DNA of 22,567 nucleotides, from positions 1-22,567 of the forward strand of contig JAJZCJ010000012.1 in assembly GCA_021846145.1 (NCBI GenBank). Reading direction: 5' to 3'. This DNA comes from Bacillota bacterium (GTDB lineage: Bacteria > Bacillota > Bacilli > Alicyclobacillales > SLC66). The position numbers were made by a program, and so were the translations under genes. The notes under the pieces are model-generated. The model was given only the letters and a program-made list of their open reading frames with translations, had not been told where the DNA came from and did no database searches. Below are positions 6,437-14,638 of this stretch, piece by piece (the stretch's first letter is position 1; each line of letters opens with the position of its first letter).

Positions 6437-9232
6437 ATGTTGAATGACAGGTTGATATTTGGGGGTGGAGGCGTGACGAGTAAGAGGGAAGCAGATCTAG
6501 AAGAACGCATTCGTATTTTGGAGCACATTAATAGTGCGAACGAAGGACAACTCCTAGATGTTGTACGGAAACTAGATGCGCTCAGGGAAACGAAGGCATG
6601 GTCGATCATGCTTTTTGCACGTAGGGCGCGAATGGAGTTTTTCAAAGGGAAGGCGACTGAACGTCTGCGATTTGTTCGGGGGGTCATTTCGCGGATGTTG
6701 TTTGGCAGTAGGGTTAACCTTTACTTGAATCAGTATGAACCGTTCGTGAAGATTACAATTGCGGAATCTCTTGAACATAAATCCATGGCACTAATCCCTT
6801 TCGATAATCTCGGGGAAGAGATAGATGATTCAATCTCCCATGTAATAGATTCTCTAAATGATTCTCGGATATCCTATCCGATTGGATTGGATATTTTTAG
6901 GTTTGCAGTAATTGAATGGGATTTCAGATGGCAACGCCCACAACAATTCTCAGTTCAGTTTGCTGATCATGACCATCGGGTGTTTTATATTTCGATTGAC
7001 ACTATTAATATTGAAAATCCGGATCTGGACTATGAGTACATAAAAAAGAACGTTCAAATCCGATTACTACGACAAAATGTATGGTCTATTCGTTTGTGTT
7101 CACGAAAGGAACTCAATGCCTATCGAAGTACGATAGATGACGCTGTGGATTTACGTTATCTTCAGTGGTCAATTCAGGCTGTTAGGGAGTATTTTGGATG
7201 TGGCATGACAGTATCAATAGTGGATCTTCCTTTCTGGACTCCGCTGGTTCTCAGTTTAGATTCAACCAATAAGGTTGTATATGACTGCATGGACGATCAT
7301 TCGGGGTTCTCGACTAACTCTTCGGAAATGTTGGTTGAAGAGCAGGTTCTGGAGACGCAAGCAGATCTAGTGATTGCTTCTTCTGCGAGATTGTACGAGA
7401 AAATATACAGTAAAAATGCCAACATTTTATTGTTACGTAATGCGGGTGAGTACAGTCATTTCGAGGCCAGACCAAAAGAGGATCTCTCCGAGCTTTCTCG
7501 GTTGACTGGTAAGGTCGTCGGATATTATGGTGCGATTTCGGAGTGGTTCGATGTTGATTTGGTCTATAAGTTGGCTGCGCACAATGTACAATGGACGTTC
7601 GTACTTGTGGGGAATACATTTGGATGTGAGACAGAGAAGTTGGAGAAACTTAAAAACGTATTAATGATTGGCGAGATTTCCTATGACAAACTTCCAGCGT
7701 ATTTACACAGATTTGACGTTTGTCTGATCCCTTTTAAGGTTTATAATTTGACGTTAGCAACTAATCCGGTGAAAATATATGAATATATGTCCGCTGGCAA
7801 ACCCGTTGTCTCAACGAGATTGCCAGAGGTGGAATTGATGAGCGACTATGTATATATTGCAGATGACTTTGTTGGATTTCAGAAGGCCATTGAAAAGGCT
7901 TTATCTGAGAATCGGGAAATATTGGTGCCTGTCAGGAAAGAATTTGCCAGATCAAATACGTGGGGGGCCCGCTATGAATTGCTGTCGGAAACTTTGTTAA
8001 ATCGCTTCTTTCCCCTCGTCAGTATAATTGTGGTCACATACGGAAACTGGCCGATGACTCGCCATTGTGTTCAAAGTCTGATTAGGCAGAGCGCGTATCC
8101 CAATTTAGAGATCATACTTGTAGACAATGGATCTGCGGCAGACATGAGACAAGGGCTCGCTGGTTTTGTAGATCCACGTATACGTGTTATCCTTTTGCCG
8201 AAGAACACTGGGTTTGCCATTGGAAACTCAGAGGGATTAAGAGCGAGTACAGGGAAGTATATAATTTTGCTCAATAACGACACAATCGTTCCGAATAATT
8301 GGGTATATAGACTGATACGAGCGTTTAACGTCAATGAGAAATTAGGTATGGTTGGTCCTGTTTCCAATTCAGTAGGAAACGACCAAATGCTTGATTATGT
8401 ACAATCCAGTGCTCTATATGGGGCAGATGAACCATGGCTTGAAGAGTTCTACCGATTATACAGAGATAGGCTAAGGATAACGGATTACCTTGGATTTTTT
8501 TGTGTCGCTATCAAAAGAGAGGTTTACGAGAAGGTAGGGGATCTCGATGCTAATTTTGGAATCGGTATGTTTGAAGACGATGATTATTGCGAACGTGTTC
8601 GCATTGCAGGGTATGAACTCGGAGTGGTGGAGGATGCTTTCGTATATCACTTAGGGAGCGCTAGTTTTAAGGGGATGGAGCTTGAAGAACGCGATAACAT
8701 ATGGATTCAAAATCGAAATTACTTTGAACAGAAGTGGGGGAAATCCTGGGAAACACCCAATCCTCCAGATTCCTTTTTTTACGGTGCAGTCGATAGATCC
8801 ATGATTGCGGCGAGTATGAAACGTTCACCTAAGTCAACGATAGGGGTTTTTGGGGCTCTGGAATGGAATTCAGTATGGGAGTCGTGGCAAGAACTTTCTG
8901 TAACACTCTCCGAACCATATCTTGTAATCGTAAGTGTAATAAGCCATTTGGGCAAGGATATTGAGGGTACTCGTAAGGTTGGGCCTGACCTTTATCTGAC
9001 AAATGTTATCGGTTTATTTGATAGGTGCATTTTTGATCACGTGATTTTATGCGGGGGTGTCCCAGACGATAATTTGATCCGCTTCAATGATATTTTTCTT
9101 ATCAGAGCCTGCTACAAGGATGCTGTGTTTCAGAATTTACAGTCGCGCTTTCCCCAAGCGAAGGTGTATGAGGACGAAACCCAAGTACTAGAGGCATTAA
9201 TTGATTTGAAATCGAGTGAGGATTTGGGATGA
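6437..9232 (+). CDS. Bifunctional glycosyltransferase: coiled coil, GT4 domain, GT2 domain
   Basis: A 931-residue fusion. Residues ~18-55 form a short coiled coil ending in LRETKAW. Residues ~154-522 are a GT4-type GT-B domain with RWQRPQQ near 164-170, GYYGAISEWFD at 362-372 and NPVKIYEYMSAGKP at 443-456. Residues ~528-775 are a GT2 GT-A domain with VSIIVVTYGN, DNGS at 563-566, NND at 613-615 and EDDDYCERVR at 713-722. The last ~150 residues are not recognised. Two linked transferases suggest two successive sugar additions. The ATG at 6437 follows AGGAG at 6428-6432 with short spacing; GTG at 6473 is an alternative, and the frame is open back into the methyltransferase gene. The stop overlaps the next GT4 start (ATGA). 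Confidence 0.85.
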   Translation: MLNDRLIFGGGGVTSKREADLEERIRILEHINSANEGQLLDVVRKLDALRETKAWSIMLFARRARMEFFKGKATERLRFVRGVISRMLFGSRVNLYLNQYEPFVKITIAESLEHKSMALIPFDNLGEEIDDSISHVIDSLNDSRISYPIGLDIFRFAVIEWDFRWQRPQQFSVQFADHDHRVFYISIDTINIENPDLDYEYIKKNVQIRLLRQNVWSIRLCSRKELNAYRSTIDDAVDLRYLQWSIQAVREYFGCGMTVSIVDLPFWTPLVLSLDSTNKVVYDCMDDHSGFSTNSSEMLVEEQVLETQADLVIASSARLYEKIYSKNANILLLRNAGEYSHFEARPKEDLSELSRLTGKVVGYYGAISEWFDVDLVYKLAAHNVQWTFVLVGNTFGCETEKLEKLKNVLMIGEISYDKLPAYLHRFDVCLIPFKVYNLTLATNPVKIYEYMSAGKPVVSTRLPEVELMSDYVYIADDFVGFQKAIEKALSENREILVPVRKEFARSNTWGARYELLSETLLNRFFPLVSIIVVTYGNWPMTRHCVQSLIRQSAYPNLEIILVDNGSAADMRQGLAGFVDPRIRVILLPKNTGFAIGNSEGLRASTGKYIILLNNDTIVPNNWVYRLIRAFNVNEKLGMVGPVSNSVGNDQMLDYVQSSALYGADEPWLEEFYRLYRDRLRITDYLGFFCVAIKREVYEKVGDLDANFGIGMFEDDDYCERVRIAGYELGVVEDAFVYHLGSASFKGMELEERDNIWIQNRNYFEQKWGKSWETPNPPDSFFYGAVDRSMIAASMKRSPKSTIGVFGALEWNSVWESWQELSVTLSEPYLVIVSVISHLGKDIEGTRKVGPDLYLTNVIGLFDRCIFDHVILCGGVPDDNLIRFNDIFLIRACYKDAVFQNLQSRFPQAKVYEDETQVLEALIDLKSSEDLG

Positions 9233-10470
9233 GGAATGTGGCGAAGAAATTCTTAAAGGAAATTCGTCACCCGAAAATCTTCTACCGGAAAGCGAAGAAT
9301 CGCCTCACACGAAGGATTCTTGGCGTAAGCCTGATACATTTTCCGAAACAGGAAACCATAATCCGCCAATTAGATGAAATGGTTTCTAGTACTGTTTACG
9401 ACACCGTTTTCATTTTTCCTGAACCATCCTGTCCTTGGGGTTATATGTTCCAGAGACCACAACAGTTGGCAAGGTCGCTTGCCAATAAAGGATATGCCGT
9501 AATTTATGTCACCAATACTTCGTATCCGTATGAGCCTGACTGGAGTGTGCGGGGATTGAAGGAAATTGAACCGAACCTTTTTCTCTTCAATGATGGAAAG
9601 AGCGGGGAGTTACTTTCGAATTGTAAGCATGCACGTTTGATTATCTGGCAGTATTGGCCACACCAGTGGAACAGCGTAGAACTCCTTCGCAATAGGAGTA
9701 GTTGCCAAGTGATCCACGTATACGACTGTATTGATGATCTGACGACTTTTGACTTTTATGAGGATATCACATTGGATTATGGGGAAGCACTCACCTCAGC
9801 TGATGTAGTTCTAGCGACTTCTCACATTTTACTTAACGAATTAAAAACTGTGCGATCTGACGTCATTCTGGTTCCTAACGGCGTAAACCCAAAGGATTTT
9901 CATATTGCCATGAATCCACGAATGGATAGTTTCATTCGTGACCGACTTGTTCTCGGCTACTATGGGGCTATTGCCGAATGGTTTGACTTTGATTTGATTG
10001 GATTTATCGCATATAGTAGACCAGCATGGGAGATCGTGATTGTCGGTCAGGTTTATGATTCTGTAGAGGATGAGGTTGAACTTCTTTCCAAGATTCCAAA
10101 TGTGACCGTGCGTGGGAGAATACCCTATGATCAGATTCCTGATTTATTATCCTCTTTTGATATTGCAATATTACCATTTATCCTCAATGAAATTACTCTA
10201 CGCACTTCGCCGGTTAAGGTATATGAATATCTTGCTGGGGGAAAGCCGACGGTTTGTACTGATTTGCCCGAAGTACGAGGCATTCCTCATGTAAGACGTG
10301 CGAATTCACATGAGAGTTTTCTCCGCGAAATTGAGTTGGCGGCTGTTTCTCTTGAGATTGATCCTGAGCAACAAATACTTCGCGATGTGGCTACACATAA
10401 TTCATGGGGGCAGAGAGCGCAAATTGTGCTCGATCTGATTTCTTCAAAATGGGGAGGTTCAGACCTGTGA
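9229..10470 (+). CDS. GT4 glycosyltransferase, paralogue of the upstream fusion's first half
   Basis: A 413-residue GT-B-fold enzyme. Key segments: FQRPQQLARSL at 74-84, VYDCIDDL at 164-171, VPNGVN at 215-220, GYYGAIAEWFD at 243-253 and SPVKVYEYLAGGKP at 327-340, the last containing the nucleotide-sugar contact region. These align in order with the GT4 half of the preceding protein (for example GYYGAISEWFD and NPVKIYEYMSAGKP), so the two derive from a duplication. The basic N-terminal 30 residues (KKFLKEIRHPK...KAKNRLTRR) may bind the membrane surface. The ATG at 9229 overlaps the previous stop by four bases, with GTGAGG at 9216-9221 as ribosome site. Donor and acceptor are unknown. Confidence 0.85.
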   Translation: MRNVAKKFLKEIRHPKIFYRKAKNRLTRRILGVSLIHFPKQETIIRQLDEMVSSTVYDTVFIFPEPSCPWGYMFQRPQQLARSLANKGYAVIYVTNTSYPYEPDWSVRGLKEIEPNLFLFNDGKSGELLSNCKHARLIIWQYWPHQWNSVELLRNRSSCQVIHVYDCIDDLTTFDFYEDITLDYGEALTSADVVLATSHILLNELKTVRSDVILVPNGVNPKDFHIAMNPRMDSFIRDRLVLGYYGAIAEWFDFDLIGFIAYSRPAWEIVIVGQVYDSVEDEVELLSKIPNVTVRGRIPYDQIPDLLSSFDIAILPFILNEITLRTSPVKVYEYLAGGKPTVCTDLPEVRGIPHVRRANSHESFLREIELAAVSLEIDPEQQILRDVATHNSWGQRAQIVLDLISSKWGGSDL

Positions 10471-11591
10471 GTCAGATTGTAATCGTCGCTAGATCAGATG
10501 AGACTCTACACATGGGTGGAGATACAGTGCAGAGTCAAGCCATTGAGCAGTTTCTTCGGGTTCGGGGATTTGATGTTCGAAGGGTTCACGAAGTGGATCA
10601 TACTCTGACTTCATCTGACCTCGTGATTCTATTCAATCTTACACGACCGATGGAAGTGTACATTCATGCTCGTGCTTGCCAAGATAGGGGTATTCGGTAT
10701 ATTCTTTTTCCTGTTTATTGGGATTTAGACTCTCTTCATATGACGGGTACTCCAAGGCAAGTTTTCAAGAGTCTTATACCCCCTTATTTAAGAGATGTTT
10801 ATCGCACGTTGTGGCAAGAGATAGGGGATAGGGCTCAGGGTAGGGGCGGAATAATAACCGATTCTATGTCTTGGAGTACCATCAAAATGGCGCGATATGT
10901 GTTAGAACACGCGTATTTGGTATGCCCAAATTCGCATGCAGAAATGGAGCATATCGTGCAGAAATTTAGATTTCGTCCGCAAAACATGCTTGTAATATAT
11001 AATGGGTTGGAGCCGTTGCTTGAACCACAACAGTTGCCTGATAACGTCCGTTGTCTTCTTCCTGAATCTCAATACTTATTATGTATGGGGGCAATTGGGC
11101 CAAGAAAAAACCAACTTTCACTCGTAAGGGCATCTAGGGCTATGGAGATATATCTTGTGATTCTTGGTGGTGCAGCACGTGGTTGTGATGCGTATGCAAC
11201 ACGTGTTATGTCAGAGGCAGGGGACAATGTCATCTTCATACCGGCTCAGTCTCATAGTATTGCCATGGAGATATTGAGAAGATCGCATGCGCATGTTCAA
11301 CCGAGTTTTATTGAAACACCGGGTCTCGCTTCTTTGGAGGCGGCGTCGCTAGGTCTACCAATCGGTGTAGCGGATGTGCCGCCTGTTAGGGAATACTTTC
11401 ACGATTACGCATTTTATTGCGATCCGCTTGATGAACGCTCCATAGCAGTGATGCTTGGGAAACTTCAGCAATCTGATTATCATGCCAAAGAAAGGAGTGA
11501 TTATGTTATAGAGCGGTACAGCTGGGATATTGTCCTTGATCCGTTTGCTGCACAGATCACAGAGATGTTGTATCCTACCCCTCAGTTCTGA
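10467..11591 (+). CDS. GT4 glycosyltransferase
   Basis: A 374-residue GT-B-fold enzyme. The N-terminal domain starts SQIVIVARSD with a Gly-Gly at 17-18 (HMGGDTVQ), typical of acceptor-side loops. The C-terminal domain has IYNGLEPL at 178-184, MGAIGPRKNQ at 207-216 and the retaining-GT motif ETPGLASLEAASLGLPI at 283-299, where the Glu-rich stretch contacts the donor. The GTG at 10467 is chosen because GGGGAGG at 10451-10457 lies nine bases upstream and its GTGA overlaps the previous stop; longer in-frame starts would precede that ribosome site. It is the last gene of the operon and converges on the GT-C gene with only 11 bases between stops. It is not close to the other GT4 pair, so a different linkage is likely. 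Confidence 0.85.
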   Translation: MSQIVIVARSDETLHMGGDTVQSQAIEQFLRVRGFDVRRVHEVDHTLTSSDLVILFNLTRPMEVYIHARACQDRGIRYILFPVYWDLDSLHMTGTPRQVFKSLIPPYLRDVYRTLWQEIGDRAQGRGGIITDSMSWSTIKMARYVLEHAYLVCPNSHAEMEHIVQKFRFRPQNMLVIYNGLEPLLEPQQLPDNVRCLLPESQYLLCMGAIGPRKNQLSLVRASRAMEIYLVILGGAARGCDAYATRVMSEAGDNVIFIPAQSHSIAMEILRRSHAHVQPSFIETPGLASLEAASLGLPIGVADVPPVREYFHDYAFYCDPLDERSIAVMLGKLQQSDYHAKERSDYVIERYSWDIVLDPFAAQITEMLYPTPQF

Positions 11592-11602
11592 TTTTTTCAT
11601 TA

Positions 11603-13504
11603 TCATACATCGGAATGCGGCTTTAGAATGAGGAACCCACCCTTGTTAAAGATGGTCGTAAAATAATTGCCCAACTGCTGTGGATCAATTGACAGATATG
11701 TCGTTGGTGTCAGCAGATAATCTATGCGCTGCGATAACAGTTCGGATTTCAACTGTGCGACGTTAGTTTTTGTAATCTGTAGAGACCCAGAGGCATTGAT
11801 AAACCGTGAAAAGGAATCAGGTCCAAACCAGTCTCCGATCATTATGCCATCGCAATAGTATCGCATATTCTCTTGATGAATAGCATACACCGAATATGAA
11901 TGTCCGAACCGTTCATTGAGATATTGAAAAGCGCTGTAGGCAGGCAGTTGGGCGGTTAAAAAGGCATCACTATTCGCTTTTCCAAGCACGATACCCTCGC
12001 CGTTCACAATGGATTGGCTGTACTGAATACCAGGTGCGATGCATAGAACGCATAACAAAATCGTTGCCATGTAATGGGGGACTCGTGGATATTCTAGGTG
12101 GTCGTCGAGAATAGATGCGATCCACTTTATAAAACGAATAAGCAATTTAATCAGGAGTACATAACCAACAGTAGAGACGATTACGAGAGCAGGTATCGCA
12201 GAGTAAAGATAACGCAGATCGATAGTATCATAGGAGATTACCAAAACATATAGACTGGTGGCTAGAATCATTCGGAATGTGGATGGCTTCCATATTGTGC
12301 TACTGAAGATTGAGGCTCCGATTCCGACAAAGAGAGCCAAGGAGAGTGGAGATGGTAAGCCCTCGGTGGGGTATACATTCGTGATAATTTGTCCGATAAC
12401 ATTTGGACTTGTTAAAATTCCGCCAACATGGCCTAAAGTATAGTTCTGCAATTGTCCCATGATTTCACTGGCAGTCCATGGTCCTGTATTGCCCAGAATA
12501 GAGGTGGCAAATGGATAGACGGGATTCCCAGTGATTATCCAATTTCTGATAAACCAAGGTGCTGCTACGGCTAGTACAATGGTCACATGTGCTATAAATG
12601 TTTTTCGGTACCCACCTTTACGCAACAGGTCTTTAATGGAAACTAGGCTAACTAAGATGGTTGCGGCCCAATAGATTCCAGCAGTCTCCTTTATGCTGAT
12701 AGATCCTCCGAAAAGTAGTGCGGCTATTACGAGAGATGACTTGCGATCTTCTTGAAGCCATATCAATGAAGCCATCAGCGCGACAAAGCAAATCAATGCA
12801 AGATACATGTCCGTATAGGCAATAGATGCCATCAGGAGCGCAAGGGGAAGGCCTGCCATAAGTGACAAGGCAATAACCTCTCCGGTTTTTCCTAGAAGAC
12901 GCTTTGCCGTTGTACTTACAGCCAACATCAGAACAATGAAGAGGTAAGCGTTAAATACCTGTACAGCAATTCCGGATCGGGTATACAAGTAGAGGACAGC
13001 ATAAATGAGTTCCGCACCCTGCGGTAGAAAATCTTCGCGCAGATATTGATTGTATGCGAGATAATGGGTATCGACCAGCATTTTAACAATAGGGAGGTGG
13101 TATTCGATACTATCCCAAGCAATTGGGGGGTGTAGAGTAATGGGTAACACGATGAGGAAAAAAATTGCAATCGCAAGCCCAGGCACTACGAAGTTAGCCT
13201 TGTTCATGGGGTGTTGCAAAACAAACCTCATTCTCAACAGATAAAAGCAAGGGGCTATTAATATGAGAGGTAAGATCGTCCATAAATAAAATAAATGTAG
13301 TAAAAGGATCACAAAAACACCAAGACTGGTTGCGACAGATCCTAACGCAGTAGAGAGCGCATACGCCTCCAGATTCGATAGATGGTCTAGAGATGAACGA
13401 AAGTATCTGTTAAGGATCAGATATCCCAAAGAGTACAGATGCATACCAAGTAGTGCAACGGCGAGCACAAGGCCGATCACGGTAACAAGGTCAACGATTG
13501 CCAA
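11603..13504 (-). CDS. Multi-pass GT-C-type membrane glycosyltransferase
   Basis: A 633-residue protein with about a dozen hydrophobic helices and a soluble C-terminal region of ~130 residues. The first large loop contains AWDSIEYHLPIVK near 129-141; an Asp in this loop, followed by a Tyr-His-Leu-Pro, is characteristic of GT-C enzymes that use polyprenyl-phosphate sugars outside the membrane. A second loop has PWFIRNWIITGNPVYPF, also common in this superfamily. The TTG start is preceded by AGGAGG at only two bases (13512-13507), which is tight; no better in-frame start was found. It has its own promoter (13583-13554) and opposite orientation to the export operon. The lipid-linked donor could come from the GT2/DUF2304 pair at 16565-17620. 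Specificity is unknown. Confidence 0.75.
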   Translation of the reverse strand: MAIVDLVTVIGLVLAVALLGMHLYSLGYLILNRYFRSSLDHLSNLEAYALSTALGSVATSLGVFVILLLHLFYLWTILPLILIAPCFYLLRMRFVLQHPMNKANFVVPGLAIAIFFLIVLPITLHPPIAWDSIEYHLPIVKMLVDTHYLAYNQYLREDFLPQGAELIYAVLYLYTRSGIAVQVFNAYLFIVLMLAVSTTAKRLLGKTGEVIALSLMAGLPLALLMASIAYTDMYLALICFVALMASLIWLQEDRKSSLVIAALLFGGSISIKETAGIYWAATILVSLVSIKDLLRKGGYRKTFIAHVTIVLAVAAPWFIRNWIITGNPVYPFATSILGNTGPWTASEIMGQLQNYTLGHVGGILTSPNVIGQIITNVYPTEGLPSPLSLALFVGIGASIFSSTIWKPSTFRMILATSLYVLVISYDTIDLRYLYSAIPALVIVSTVGYVLLIKLLIRFIKWIASILDDHLEYPRVPHYMATILLCVLCIAPGIQYSQSIVNGEGIVLGKANSDAFLTAQLPAYSAFQYLNERFGHSYSVYAIHQENMRYYCDGIMIGDWFGPDSFSRFINASGSLQITKTNVAQLKSELLSQRIDYLLTPTTYLSIDPQQLGNYFTTIFNKGGFLILKPHSDV

Positions 13505-13553
13505 CTCCTCCTAAAATGGTAAAATGACGTTTGATATCAAATCAATTGAAAAA

Positions 13554-13583
13554 ATTATATACTAAGCGCAAGGGGGCTTGCAA
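13554..13583 (-). promoter_or_regulatory. Sigma-A-type promoter of the GT-C gene, with inverted repeat
   Basis: On the minus strand TTGCAA (13583-13578) and a perfect TATAAT (13559-13554) are 18 bases apart. The transcript would start near 13547, about 43 bases before the TTG codon. An inverted repeat GCAAG-N4-CTTGC at 13568-13581 lies in the spacer and touches the -35 box, so it could be an operator. Confidence 0.55.
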
Positions 13584-13749
13584 TGAATGCCCTATGTGAG
13601 TGTTTTGCGTTATACTCATTTTTGATGTATTGTTTTCAGTAATCAGGGAATGTAGTAAGCACCTGTATATTCTTACTTAAGATATGATCAGGTGGATTTT
13701 TACCCTGAGTCTATATTTTTTATCAAAAAATAATAACAATAAAAGCCAA

Positions 13750-13796
13750 TTATCCACACACAACACAGCTATACCGAGTATTTCAAGTGTGGATAG
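13750..13796. repeat. Inverted DnaA-box-like repeat
   Basis: TTATCCACA at 13750-13758 matches the DnaA-box consensus exactly, and TGTGGATAG at 13788-13796 is a one-mismatch box in opposite orientation. Together they give a perfect 9-bp inverted repeat, TATCCACAC (13751-13759) and GTGTGGATA (13787-13795), with a 27-base spacer. No dnaA, dnaN or replication gene is nearby. Confidence 0.4.
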
Positions 13797-14131
13797 TTTT
13801 CTACACTCTTGAGACAAAAACCAACTCTGGTGGGTCTGAAGGAAATTCAGGAACATCATGAGAGAAGGAGGGGCAGAAGGCCTATCGTTAACTAATGGTA
13901 ATATTATAAAAAATCAGTCCCCGTGATATACGGCAGTTACTCCTTTGTTGGGTATCATTTGTATTTTATTAAAGTCAACAAAAAGGGAAGTAGATAACCC
14001 CTCATATGTAATTGTCTACATTTAATATTAGGAATACTCCACCTAGCAACAGCTTGATACGAATGCGTAAAACGAGCAATTAGCGAATTCTACGTCCTAG
14101 CCGCAATTGGATTTGCAGAGACTGCCTTGTC

Positions 14132-14157
14132 AACTTGACCGCGAGCGCGATCAAGTT
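14132..14157. repeat. 26-bp near-perfect palindrome
   Basis: AACTTGA (14132-14138) pairs with TCAAGTT (14151-14157), and CGCG (14140-14143) with CGCG (14146-14149), leaving one mismatch per arm and a central AG. No T run follows, so it is not an ordinary terminator. A protein-binding site or mobile-element end is possible. Confidence 0.5.
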
Positions 14158-14178
14158 CTGAATATATATCGTGCTTAT

Positions 14179-14211
14179 GCGCCGCCGCTGTGCTTTTTTC
14201 TTAGGCGGTGC
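14179..14211. repeat. GC-rich hairpin
   Basis: GCGCCGCC (14179-14186) pairs with GGCGGTGC (14204-14211), an eight-base stem with one G-T pair, around a 17-base loop containing six T. It stands out in AT-rich surroundings and lies 21 bases after the palindrome at 14132-14157. Function unknown. Confidence 0.4.
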
Positions 14212-14486
14212 TTGCTCTACTAGTGTTCGGTGTCACCAAATCGAAACGCTGGCGGAGAATGGGGCTCGAAGGAATGCTTGGAATAACTCATCGTATCGAA
14301 TGGTTTTGATGTGGTCAAAGTCGTTTTTCCGAGATTAGGGTAAATGACATCTTTGAAATCCCGATATCGACACGATTTTATGACTACATTAAATGAATTT
14401 GACAATGTTTGTGCACTGTTCGTAAGAAAAACATGAGATAATCGGGTATTCGCAGTTTAGTGTGGATACACCAATTTAATAGAATC

Positions 14487-14602
14487 GGACAAGGGAATCG
14501 TGTTCAGTTCAAATCGCTAGATTGTTCTCCACCTGATCATGAGCAACGAGTACATTCACGATCACTTGGGCATCATGATTGGTGGACAAGGGAATCGTGT
14601 TC
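14487..14602. repeat. 19-bp direct repeat pair
   Basis: GGACAAGGGAATCGTGTTC occurs exactly at 14487-14505 and again at 14584-14602, a 97-base period. The second copy ends 36 bases before the left end of the ISL3 element. A shorter related string, GTGTTCGGTG, occurs at 14223-14232 and at 14597-14606. The pair could be remnants of an earlier insertion or binding sites. Confidence 0.6.
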
Positions 14603-14638
14603 GGTGAGATGAGCGGGTTGTGGCTCCAAACTGATCAC

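Larger units (their letters stand above)
13584..14638. other. Non-coding, AT-rich, repeat-bearing interval
   Basis: About 1.05 kb with no gene I can support; the 60-61 codon frames here resemble no family. It holds a 9-bp inverted repeat made of a perfect and a near-perfect DnaA-box sequence (13750-13796), a 26-bp palindrome (14132-14157), a second hairpin (14179-14211) and a 19-bp direct repeat (14487 and 14584). It borders the left end of the insertion sequence and may be old mobile-element debris. Confidence 0.6.

Noticed and set aside
13750..13796. Chromosomal replication origin
   Set aside because: Only two DnaA-box-like sites are present, with no dnaA, dnaN or other origin-linked gene; reported only as a repeat.
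13677..13859. A 60-codon minus-strand frame
   Set aside because: It spans the DnaA-box-like inverted repeat and an AT-only hairpin, has no recognisable domain, and its hydrophobic stretch follows from AT-rich sequence.
14220..14405. A 61-codon minus-strand frame in the non-coding interval
   Set aside because: No ribosome site of note, no family resemblance and unremarkable composition.
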